DNA of 7,697 bases. It comes from Bacteroidota bacterium (GTDB taxonomy: Bacteria > Bacteroidota > Bacteroidia > Chitinophagales > Saprospiraceae). Position 1 is the stretch's first letter, and each line of letters begins with the position of its first letter. Both the position numbers and the translations under genes were made by a program. Shown one piece after another: positions 1 to 6,244 of the stretch. The DNA lies in assembly GCA_029573365.1 (NCBI GenBank), contig JAKQGD010000076.1:1-7697 (forward strand), read 5' to 3'. Below the pieces are notes generated by a model. That model ran no database searches. It saw only the letters and a list, made by a program, of their open reading frames with translations, and was not told the DNA's origin.

Positions 1-1
1 G

Positions 2-1453
2 CTATTTACCATGTCGTGTTCGGGTGATTTCCTAAACAAGGAGCCCATCATAGGCAACGTAGAGGAAAATTTCTATCAGACACCCGAAGATGCCATAGCG
101 GCGGTCAATGCCGCTTATGCAGCCCTGCAGTTTGAGTTGACCCCGGCAGGACATTTTAGGTGGTTCTGGGGAGACATCATGTCTGACGATTCCAACAAGG
201 GTGGCGAAGGCGACAATGACCAGTTTGATCTCAAGAGGCTCGAAGAGTTTCAGGGACCAACAGATACTGAATATCTGCAGGCCGAGTGGGAAGCCGACTA
301 CGAAGGCATTTACCGAGCCAACAAGGTACTGGAAAAGGTGCCCGCCATAGCCATGGACGACAAGCTCAAAGCCCGCATCCTTGGCGAAGCCAGATTTATC
401 AGGGCCTGGTTTTATTTCAACCTGACAGCGTTGTTTGGCAATGTTCCATTGATCGACCACGTGCTTGCTGCATCGGAGTATTCGACACCTCAGGCTAAAC
501 CGGATGAGTTGTGGAACTTTATAGAAGCCGATCTCATGGCCGCCGCACAGTCGCTGCCCAAAAGGTCAGAATACGGACCATCGGACATGGGCAGGGTAAC
601 CCAGGGAGCAGCCTATGCACTGCTTGCAAAAGCCTATGCTTTTCGCAATAAGTGGCCACAGGCCAAGGAAGCTCTGGAAAACATAGTAAAAACCGGAGAA
701 TACACACTGGAGTCAGATTTTGGCGTCATATTTACTGAAGCAGGAGAAAACGGAAAGGAATCTGTTTTTGAAATCCAGTATATGAATGCATCAGGAGGCA
801 ACTGGGGCCGCAACAATGCCAATGAGGGCACTTTCAGCAATGTATTCCAGAGAGCCCGAGGGCAGTTCGAAGGATATGGGTTTAACATACCGACCCAAAG
901 CCTGGTGGACGAATTCTTCAAGGAGGGCCAGGAGGACCCGAGGCTTAAATACACAGTATTCAGAGTAGGTGATGCCATGGGTGACAGAGGTATTTTTACA
1001 CTGGATGCTACAGGAGGACAGACCCATCAGTACTACAACAAAAAAGCCTTTAATAACAAGGCGGAAGAGGCTCCATTTGGCGACCCAAACCCCAATGGAG
1101 GTACCAATGACAGAATCATCAGATACTCAGATGTATTGCTCTTATTGGCGGAAGCCAGCTATTTTACAGGCAATGAATCCGACGCCAGGAAGTACTTAAA
1201 CCAGGTGAGAACACGGGTAGGACTTTCGTCCAATAGTGCGACAGGCTCCGGCTTGCTTGATGCCATTTATCACGAGCGACGTATGGAACTGGCGATGGAA
1301 GGACACAGGTATTTTGACCTGATCAGAACCGGCCGGGCAATCGCTCTGCTGGGGCCCCTGGGCTTTAAAGCAGGAGTAAACGAATATCTGCCGATTCCAA
1401 ATTTTGAGATCATCAAGTCCAACGGTGTCTATAAACAAAATCCCGGTTATTGA
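2..1453 (+). CDS. SusD/RagB-family nutrient-binding outer-membrane lipoprotein (5' partial)
   Basis: Surface lipoprotein that sits on a SusC-type TonB-dependent transporter and delivers bound glycan to it. Residues here count from the ATG at 11. That ATG is probably internal: the frame stays open to the window edge (Leu-Phe-Thr before Met-Ser-Cys). LFTMSC looks like the end of a lipoprotein signal with Cys3 as the lipidated residue, so the true start and about 15-20 residues lie upstream. Family marks are the N-terminal FLNKEP, the TPR-like helix GEARFIRAWFYFNL (125-138), RYSDVLLLLAEA (371-382), ELAMEGHRYFDLIRTG (426-441) and the C-terminal LPIP...QNPGY (460-480). The 480 visible residues are close to the usual SusD length of about 500. 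It is the first of three lipoprotein genes in a row, 26 bases before the next. The substrate, probably a beta-glucan, is inferred from the downstream GH16 enzyme and not from SusD itself. Confidence 0.95.
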   Translation, partial: LFTMSCSGDFLNKEPIIGNVEENFYQTPEDAIAAVNAAYAALQFELTPAGHFRWFWGDIMSDDSNKGGEGDNDQFDLKRLEEFQGPTDTEYLQAEWEADYEGIYRANKVLEKVPAIAMDDKLKARILGEARFIRAWFYFNLTALFGNVPLIDHVLAASEYSTPQAKPDELWNFIEADLMAAAQSLPKRSEYGPSDMGRVTQGAAYALLAKAYAFRNKWPQAKEALENIVKTGEYTLESDFGVIFTEAGENGKESVFEIQYMNASGGNWGRNNANEGTFSNVFQRARGQFEGYGFNIPTQSLVDEFFKEGQEDPRLKYTVFRVGDAMGDRGIFTLDATGGQTHQYYNKKAFNNKAEEAPFGDPNPNGGTNDRIIRYSDVLLLLAEASYFTGNESDARKYLNQVRTRVGLSSNSATGSGLLDAIYHERRMELAMEGHRYFDLIRTGRAIALLGPLGFKAGVNEYLPIPNFEIIKSNGVYKQNPGY

Positions 1454-1479
1454 TTTACCATCGTGAAAAATAAACAAAC

Positions 1480-2328
1480 ATGAATTTTTTAAAAATCAAC
1501 AATATTAAAATTTGGATCGCAGCTGTACTGGCACTTTCTGTGACTTATGCCTGCAGTCCTTATGACGGTCCGTCGCTGGGGAGTACCCTACCATCCAGCC
1601 CTGATTTTACCATCAAGCCGGTCAATGATAATTCAAACCGTTTTGTAGTCGAGGATATATCCACGGGCAATTTTTCACGGGTGTGGGATTTTGGTCCGGG
1701 TGGCAGCCCAAAGGCGGGCACTCAAAAAATTGATACCGTCAAATATGCAAAGAAAGGCACCTATTGTATCACACTGAATGTAGCCTTAGGAGCCGGGCTT
1801 GGAAATTCGTTTAAAACCCAGTGTGTGACCGTCGAACAGGATGCCCAGACTGCCTGCGACGAGACACTGGCTGTACTGCTAAACGACTGTACGCTGGGAT
1901 GCTGGGGATTTGTAACAGGCCCGGGAGCCATCCAGGTAGGCCCAACACCTTTATCAAGCGAATGGTTTAAAAGCAATGCCCTCGTGCCTACACAATATGA
2001 TGATGTATGGTGCATCAGCGGTACCGACTTTTCGCTGGATTATAGAAATGCCGGAAGTTCGTTTTCTACCTGTGCAGGCTATGTGGAAGTACCCAATTAT
2101 CCTATAGCCAAGCCTGTCTCCGTGGATTACAAGCCTACGGCGGGCATCTCAGGAGCTCCCCGACTGATTCTTTCCAACGACAAGGCGTGGATAGGGGTAG
2201 AAGATTCAGGACCAGTTTACGATATCGTCCAACTGACCCCGACGACCATGACGCTGGTATCTCCGATCAAGCCATGCGATGGCAGTGCCAGTCCTGGTTT
2301 TTTTACACTTTTTTTTCAAAAAAAATGA
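1480..2328 (+). CDS. PKD-domain lipoprotein, probable surface glycan-binding protein of the PUL
   Basis: A 282-residue lipoprotein with a hydrophobic signal segment (about 11-22) and lipobox TYAC with lipid-anchored Cys25. A PKD-like beta domain follows at roughly 42-118 (VEDISTGNFSRVWDFGPGG, then YAKKGTYCITLNV). A C-terminal domain at about 126-282 contains CWGFVTGPGAIQVGP and EWF, then YDIVQLTPTTMTLVSP. This arrangement resembles the surface glycan-binding proteins encoded between SusD and GH16 genes in beta-glucan PULs, which hold polysaccharide at the cell surface without cutting it. That role is inferred from layout and domain type, and no catalytic motif was found. It is unusual in having eight cysteines after Cys25 (96, 115, 126, 137, 141, 178, 198, 266), suggesting disulfides. 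The start is the ATG after an A-rich leader without a Shine-Dalgarno sequence, and it gives a complete signal peptide. The last codons form a T8-C-A8 tract ending in TGA. Confidence 0.85.
   Translation: MNFLKINNIKIWIAAVLALSVTYACSPYDGPSLGSTLPSSPDFTIKPVNDNSNRFVVEDISTGNFSRVWDFGPGGSPKAGTQKIDTVKYAKKGTYCITLNVALGAGLGNSFKTQCVTVEQDAQTACDETLAVLLNDCTLGCWGFVTGPGAIQVGPTPLSSEWFKSNALVPTQYDDVWCISGTDFSLDYRNAGSSFSTCAGYVEVPNYPIAKPVSVDYKPTAGISGAPRLILSNDKAWIGVEDSGPVYDIVQLTPTTMTLVSPIKPCDGSASPGFFTLFFQKK
2309..2325. repeat. T8-C-A8 perfect palindromic homopolymer tract
   Basis: Eight Ts, one C and eight As lie at the very end of the PKD lipoprotein gene, encoding its final Phe-Phe-Gln-Lys-Lys just before TGA at 2326. 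Such tracts are prone to slippage by polymerase or ribosome. The loop is only one base, so a stable terminator hairpin is unlikely. Confidence 0.6.
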
Positions 2329-2335
2329 CAGTGAT

Positions 2336-2364
2336 TCAAACATTTGGTCACCTCAAACATTCGG
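2336..2364 (+). repeat. pair of near-identical 12-base direct repeats
   Basis: TCAAACATTTGG (2336-2347) and TCAAACATTCGG (2353-2364) differ at one base and start 17 bases apart, in the 82-base gap before the GH16 gene. They could be a paired binding site or a chance duplication. The sequence alone does not decide. Confidence 0.35.
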
Positions 2365-2410
2365 ATAAAAAAGATAACGGGCTCAGTTTATTCAACTTTA
2401 AAAATTAACA

Positions 2411-3604
2411 ATGAACGGATACATATATAAAGCAGCAATTTTAGGTCTGGGGGTTATAATATCATCATGTGGCGACAAAGACACAGATTATACCGATTTG
2501 GTACAGTTTCCAAGAGTCACTGTGCCTGACACCTCTTTTGTGGAATCCAACGGCGGAGCCAGGGTATCTGTAATACTAAGCTGGCCTTATGAACAGGACG
2601 TAGAGGTCTCCTACGAAATCACAGAATCACCGTCGTCGGCACTGAAAGCCGGCAGCGATGACTTTACTGGAGGACAGGGCAGCCTTGTTATAAAAGCCGG
2701 TGAGAGGGCAGGATTAATTCCTCTCGAAATCCTTGACGATGAAGTACCCGAAAGCAATGAAGCTTTTCAGGTTAAGCTCACGTCTGTAAAGTATGGAAAG
2801 GTCACGAAGGCGGAATGTACCGTCACCATCAACAATGACGACGAGGGCATTCAAATCACTGACAGCGGCCCTATGAGTCCCAAAACATACCCTGGATATA
2901 CCCTTGTCTGGGAGGATGACTTTAAAGAAGAAAAAATAAATCCTGCTAACTGGACACATGAGATAGGTGCCGGCGGATGGGGCAACGAAGAGTTGCAATA
3001 TTATACCAATCGCACTTCCAATAGTTTTACATACAATGGCTACCTGGTAATAGAAGCCAGAAACGAAAAATTTCAGGGCAGCAACTATACCAGTGCCCGT
3101 CTGATTTCGCGTGATAAAAAGCAGTTTAAATACGGAAGAATAGACATCAGGGCCAAGATGCCCAAAGGCAAAGGTATGTGGCCGGCCCTGTGGATGCTGG
3201 GCTCTAATTTCAGCTCCGTAGGATGGCCGGCATGCGGCGAAATAGACATATGCGAAGTGATAGGCAACCAACCTCAGATAGCATATGGAACAGCACATTT
3301 CGGCCCGAATCCTGCCAACAGAGCTTATAAAGGCGGTAATTCATTCCTTTTACAGGGTTCGTATGCCGATGACTTCCATGTGTTCTCAATCATATGGAAA
3401 CAAAACAGCATCGAGTGGCAACGCGACGGCATCAAATATTTTACCCTGACGCCGGCGGACCTGGGAGCAAATGAATGGCCTTTTAACAATCCGTTTTTCT
3501 TTATCATGAACGTAGCCGTCGGTGGTAACTGGCCCGGAAATCCTGACAATCCTGAAATATTTCCGCAAAGGATGATTGTAGATTACATCAGGGTGTTTCA
3601 ATAA
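2411..3604 (+). CDS. GH16 family endo-beta-1,3-glucanase (laminarinase-like) lipoprotein with Calx-beta domain
   Basis: Predicted retaining glycoside hydrolase that cuts internal bonds of laminarin-type beta-glucan at the cell surface. The 397 residues contain a signal segment (about 5-17), lipobox ISSC with lipid Cys20, a Calx-beta-like spacer domain (about 35-143, closing with TINNDDE), and a GH16 jelly-roll domain (about 160-397). The catalytic signature GEIDICEVIG (276-285) has the ExDxxE form with a beta-bulge: Glu277 as nucleophile, Asp279 as helper and Glu282 as acid/base. All three are present, and Cys281 takes a place where Met is common. Laminarinase-type subsite motifs include GGWGNEELQYYT (188-199), KGMWPALWMLG (254-264) and the C-terminal VAVGGNWPG (368-376). 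It lies 82 bases after the binding-protein gene, on the same strand as SusD. ExDxxE is shared with some other GH16 subfamilies, so laminarin specificity is likely but not proven. Confidence 0.92.
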   Translation: MNGYIYKAAILGLGVIISSCGDKDTDYTDLVQFPRVTVPDTSFVESNGGARVSVILSWPYEQDVEVSYEITESPSSALKAGSDDFTGGQGSLVIKAGERAGLIPLEILDDEVPESNEAFQVKLTSVKYGKVTKAECTVTINNDDEGIQITDSGPMSPKTYPGYTLVWEDDFKEEKINPANWTHEIGAGGWGNEELQYYTNRTSNSFTYNGYLVIEARNEKFQGSNYTSARLISRDKKQFKYGRIDIRAKMPKGKGMWPALWMLGSNFSSVGWPACGEIDICEVIGNQPQIAYGTAHFGPNPANRAYKGGNSFLLQGSYADDFHVFSIIWKQNSIEWQRDGIKYFTLTPADLGANEWPFNNPFFFIMNVAVGGNWPGNPDNPEIFPQRMIVDYIRVFQ

Positions 3605-3634
3605 AGAGCAAATTAATTTACCGCGGCATAAGTG

Positions 3635-4252
3635 ATGTATCAGAAATTAAAAAATAATGTAGAAGAATTTTCAGCAGACAATATTTCGGAAAATCGAAAA
3701 GAGATTTTGAGGCCATTGGCTGCATACATTCAGGGAAAGGTAAACATAAACGAAACTGTAAGATTAAATTTTATTTGCACACACAATTCCCGCAGAAGCC
3801 ATTTAAGTCAAATATGGGCACAGGCCATGGCATACCATTTTGATGTTAAAAACGTGTTTTGTTATTCCGGTGGCACTGAAGCTACAGCTATGTTTCCAAA
3901 AATTGCGGAGACATGTGCTAACCAGGGTTTTCAAATTCACAAATTAGATGAAACAAAAAATGCAGTGTATGCCGTAAAATATGCTGCAAATGAAGCAGCT
4001 GTCATTTGCTTTTCTAAAACCTTTGATCACGATTTTAACCCAAAAAGCAATTTTGGAGCAATTATGACCTGCAGCAATGCGGATGAGGGTTGCCCGGTGG
4101 TTTTTGGTGCAGAAACCCGATTCAGTATAAAGTACGACGACCCCAAAGCCTTTGACGGAACAGAGTGTCAAACACAAAAATACGCAGAACGCAGTCTGGA
4201 AATAGGTCAGGAAATGTGGTGGGTATTTAAAAACGTAAAGACTTTTTTGTAG
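3635..4252 (+). CDS. arsenate reductase / low-molecular-weight tyrosine phosphatase-like protein
   Basis: Cytoplasmic protein of the LMW phosphatase fold, 205 residues, with no signal peptide. The P-loop FICTHNSRRS carries CX5R (Cys48, Arg54). A second element, TCSNADEGCP, holds Cys146 and Cys153 and closely resembles the Cys82/Cys89 redox loop of thioredoxin-linked ArsC. KYDDPKAF (Asp168-Asp169-Pro170) matches the ArsC/LMW-PTP acid loop. With the three redox cysteines present, reduction of arsenate to arsenite is the likelier function, but the P-loop has Arg where classical ArsC has its structural fourth Cys, so a phosphatase role remains possible. An extra N-terminal stretch of about 40 residues precedes the domain, compared with roughly 130 residues in classical ArsC. 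I chose ATG at 3635 over the in-frame GTG at 3632. No arsR regulator or arsenite exporter is in the window. Base composition is more AT-rich than the PUL: five sampled 60-base lines have 20-27 G+C each, about 39%. Confidence 0.85.
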   Translation: MYQKLKNNVEEFSADNISENRKEILRPLAAYIQGKVNINETVRLNFICTHNSRRSHLSQIWAQAMAYHFDVKNVFCYSGGTEATAMFPKIAETCANQGFQIHKLDETKNAVYAVKYAANEAAVICFSKTFDHDFNPKSNFGAIMTCSNADEGCPVVFGAETRFSIKYDDPKAFDGTECQTQKYAERSLEIGQEMWWVFKNVKTFL

Positions 4253-4268
4253 TTGTTACTACATTTTT
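4248..4268 (+). terminator. possible weak intrinsic terminator after the arsC-like gene
   Basis: A perfect 6-bp stem, TGTAGT / ACTACA, closes a 4-base loop (TGTT) and is followed directly by five Ts. It overlaps the stop codon of the arsC-like gene. Only two of six pairs are G-C, so the hairpin is weak. On the opposite strand the hairpin is flanked by A-runs rather than Ts, so it would act only on + strand transcription, not on the convergent operon. Confidence 0.4.
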
Positions 4269-4280
4269 ATTGATGCGATG

Positions 4281-5468
4281 CTACCCGCGATATATTTTTG
4301 TAAGCTCAGGATAGATGGCCATGCAGCCAAATACCACAAGCACCACAGAAATCACTATGCCTAATACAAACCAGAGTACAGGGTAGCGATATCCTGCGAG
4401 GATGTCTGGCTTACGTGTGGCCGCCATCATGATAACCATGGCAAACGCCAGGATGAACCCATTGAGGGCACCGGCAAAAACCAATACTTTTACGGGCTTA
4501 CCATAGAGTGCAAATAACAGGGCAGCCAAGGCTATAAAACCTATAACCCAGTAATTTTTACGGTTTTGGTAGTCGGGGATAAGCTCTCTGGCGAAAGACA
4601 CCGACGTAAATGATGCACCAACTACTGAGGTGATGGCAGCTGCCCATATGACCAGGCCAAAAAGAATATACCCCACCCTTCCTGCAGCGAGCTCAAAAAC
4701 CGATGCAGCAGGATTGGATTTGTCCAGGACCAGCCCTTTGGATACTACACCCAAAGCGGCAATAAACAACAATAACCTCATGAGTGTGACTATGGCTATG
4801 CCTTTTATGGTGCTTTTATGTACCTGAGGAAGGTTTTCGCGGCCTGTTACACCCGCTTCAAGGAGCCTGTGGGCACCGGCAAAAGTGATGTATCCGCCTA
4901 CTGTACCACCCACTATGGTGATGACCGACATGACATCAACCACCTCAGGCACAAAGGTCCTGTATATTGCTTTACCCACCGGCGGACTTGAAGTCACGGC
5001 TACATAGACCATAAGCACAATCATCAACAGACCAAGCATCCTGGTAAAAACGTCAATTGCCTTGCCGGCATCCCTTGCTGAAAAAAGGACCATAGCCAGA
5101 CCTGCACTTAAACATGATCCTGTTATCACATCGATGCCAAACAAAACCTGAAGACCAAGTCCGCACCCGGCTATGTTGCCTATATTAAATACCATGCCTC
5201 CGCCGATGATAAGAGCCGACAACACTGTACCCAGGCCGGGGGTCACCTGATTGGCTATGGCCTGGGCCGGTTTATTGGCTACCGTGATGATTCTCCATAT
5301 GTTGGCCTGAGCTATGATGTCAATCACCGTAGCCACGAGGATTGTAAATCCAAAACTGGCCATCAGTTTTGCTGTAAACAGTGTTGTCGTGGTCAAAAAA
5401 CCCGGACCAATGGCTGAAGTGGCCATGAGAAATGCCGCACCGGTAAAGACAGATTTAGCAGGCTTCAT
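4281..5468 (-). CDS. NRAMP-fold (YcsG-like) transporter of the 5-oxoprolinase operon
   Basis: Inner-membrane protein of 395 residues with about 11 hydrophobic segments, related to the NRAMP/SLC11 family. The TM1 region reads ATSAIGPGFLTTT (16-28), so the metal-binding DPGN signature of true NRAMPs is replaced by GPGF (21-24). The TM6 region GGYITFAGAHRLLEAG (191-206) lacks the usual MPH. The Asp, Asn and Met ligands for manganese or iron are therefore missing, and transport of a transition metal is unlikely. It is the last gene of the operon. Its ATG overlaps the pxpA stop in an ATGA, indicating coupled translation. Bacillus subtilis has the same pairing: ycsG next to ycsF in the kipI-kipA region. 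The inferred role is uptake of 5-oxoproline or a related compound. That substrate is not visible in the sequence, and a divergent cation carrier remains possible. Confidence 0.85.
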   Translation of the reverse strand: MKPAKSVFTGAAFLMATSAIGPGFLTTTTLFTAKLMASFGFTILVATVIDIIAQANIWRIITVANKPAQAIANQVTPGLGTVLSALIIGGGMVFNIGNIAGCGLGLQVLFGIDVITGSCLSAGLAMVLFSARDAGKAIDVFTRMLGLLMIVLMVYVAVTSSPPVGKAIYRTFVPEVVDVMSVITIVGGTVGGYITFAGAHRLLEAGVTGRENLPQVHKSTIKGIAIVTLMRLLLFIAALGVVSKGLVLDKSNPAASVFELAAGRVGYILFGLVIWAAAITSVVGASFTSVSFARELIPDYQNRKNYWVIGFIALAALLFALYGKPVKVLVFAGALNGFILAFAMVIMMAATRKPDILAGYRYPVLWFVLGIVISVVLVVFGCMAIYPELTKIYRG

Positions 5469-6244
5469 GGTTCATTTTTTTTGGATTCAATCCGCATAAG
5501 CGAATGTAATTTTCGTGCAAAACTTATTGCCGATGGTCCGTCTCCATGCAGACAAATCGTCTCTGCCCTTACATGGATCCTGAAGCCCGAAACTGTTGTG
5601 ACACTCTGGGCATTGGTCATATCCAGAACATGACGGATCATCTGCTCCTCTGTTAGAATAAACGCTCGTGGGTGGTCACGTGGAGTGAGTGTGCCATCAT
5701 CCATGTAGGTGCGGTCTGCAAAAACCTCATGACGTACTCTGAGCCCTGACTCACTGGCCATATGCAGATAAAGGCTACCGCTCAGCCCGTAAACTTCCAG
5801 CCCGGGATCAAAATCCAGGATTGCCCTGATTACCGGCTCAGCCATCTCAGCATCACCTGCAGTCTGATTGTAGAGAGCCCCATGCAGCTTCATGTGTGTC
5901 ATGAGGGCACCGTATTTTTGACAAAGGGTATCTGTAATTTCCAGCTGTACAGCTATAAGTTTGTAAATCTGTTCGGCTGTAAGATACATAGCCTTACGGC
6001 CAAAATTTGCTCTGTCAGGAAAACCGGGATGGGCCCCTATTCTGACTCCTGATGCTGCACAAAGCATGAGTGTATGCTCTATTTCGGACATAGTACCGGC
6101 ATGATAGCCGCAGGAAATATTTGCCGAGGTGATAAAAGGAATGATATCGGCATCATGGCCCGCACCTTCGCCGAGGTCACAATTCAAGTCGATACCAGCC
6201 GGCAAATAACCGTTGTCTTTCAATCTCAATTTTTTTGGCCTCAT
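5465..6244 (-). CDS. pxpA: 5-oxoprolinase subunit A (LamB/YcsF family)
   Basis: Subunit of the cytoplasmic ATP-dependent 5-oxoprolinase, which with PxpB and PxpC opens 5-oxo-L-proline to L-glutamate. The 259 residues match the family's usual length of about 250. Family motifs in order: IDLNCDLGEG (18-27), ANISCGYHAG (41-50), GAHPGFPD (70-77), HMKLHGALYN (117-126, Leu where Pro is usual), EVFADRTYMDDG (173-184) and CLHGD (231-235). 'LamB' here is the Aspergillus lactam-utilization gene name, not the maltoporin. I chose the ATG at 6244. A TTG one codon upstream (6247) is possible, as is the TTG at 6205, which would remove the unusual N-terminal extension of about 17 residues before IDLN. With the ATG, the gene overlaps the end of pxpBC by 68 bases, and its stop overlaps the transporter's start by four. 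Confidence 0.93.
   Translation of the reverse strand: MRPKKLRLKDNGYLPAGIDLNCDLGEGAGHDADIIPFITSANISCGYHAGTMSEIEHTLMLCAASGVRIGAHPGFPDRANFGRKAMYLTAEQIYKLIAVQLEITDTLCQKYGALMTHMKLHGALYNQTAGDAEMAEPVIRAILDFDPGLEVYGLSGSLYLHMASESGLRVRHEVFADRTYMDDGTLTPRDHPRAFILTEEQMIRHVLDMTNAQSVTTVSGFRIHVRAETICLHGDGPSAISFARKLHSLMRIESKKNEP

Noticed and set aside
2329..2410. Bacteroidota-type promoter (TAnnTTTG) before the GH16 gene
   Set aside because: AACATTTG near 2339-2346 matches only partly and no matching upstream element was seen at the right distance.
2714..3298. 194-codon open frame on the minus strand inside the GH16 gene
   Set aside because: It lies antisense to a gene with clear domains and catalytic residues, its translation has no recognisable motif, and such frames arise from the codon bias of the real gene.
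3610..3626. Palindromes AAATTAATTT and CCGCGG between the GH16 and arsC-like genes
   Set aside because: Short adjacent palindromes in a 30-base gap. Neither is followed by a T-run, so they do not make a terminator, and no known operator matches.
3632..3637. GTG at 3632 as the start of the arsC-like gene
   Set aside because: An ATG follows immediately at 3635 in the same frame. ATG is the more usual initiator and neither has a Shine-Dalgarno sequence to favour the GTG.
4281..5468. Calling the membrane protein a manganese/iron NRAMP transporter (MntH)
   Set aside because: The DPGN and MPH metal-binding signatures are both missing, and the gene context is 5-oxoproline metabolism.
5762..6052. 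96-codon plus-strand frame within pxpA
   Set aside because: Antisense shadow of a well-supported gene, with no motif or plausible leader.
5465..6244. LamB maltoporin
   Set aside because: The LamB/YcsF family name comes from a fungal lactam-utilization gene. The protein has no signal peptide or beta-barrel features and matches PxpA motifs.
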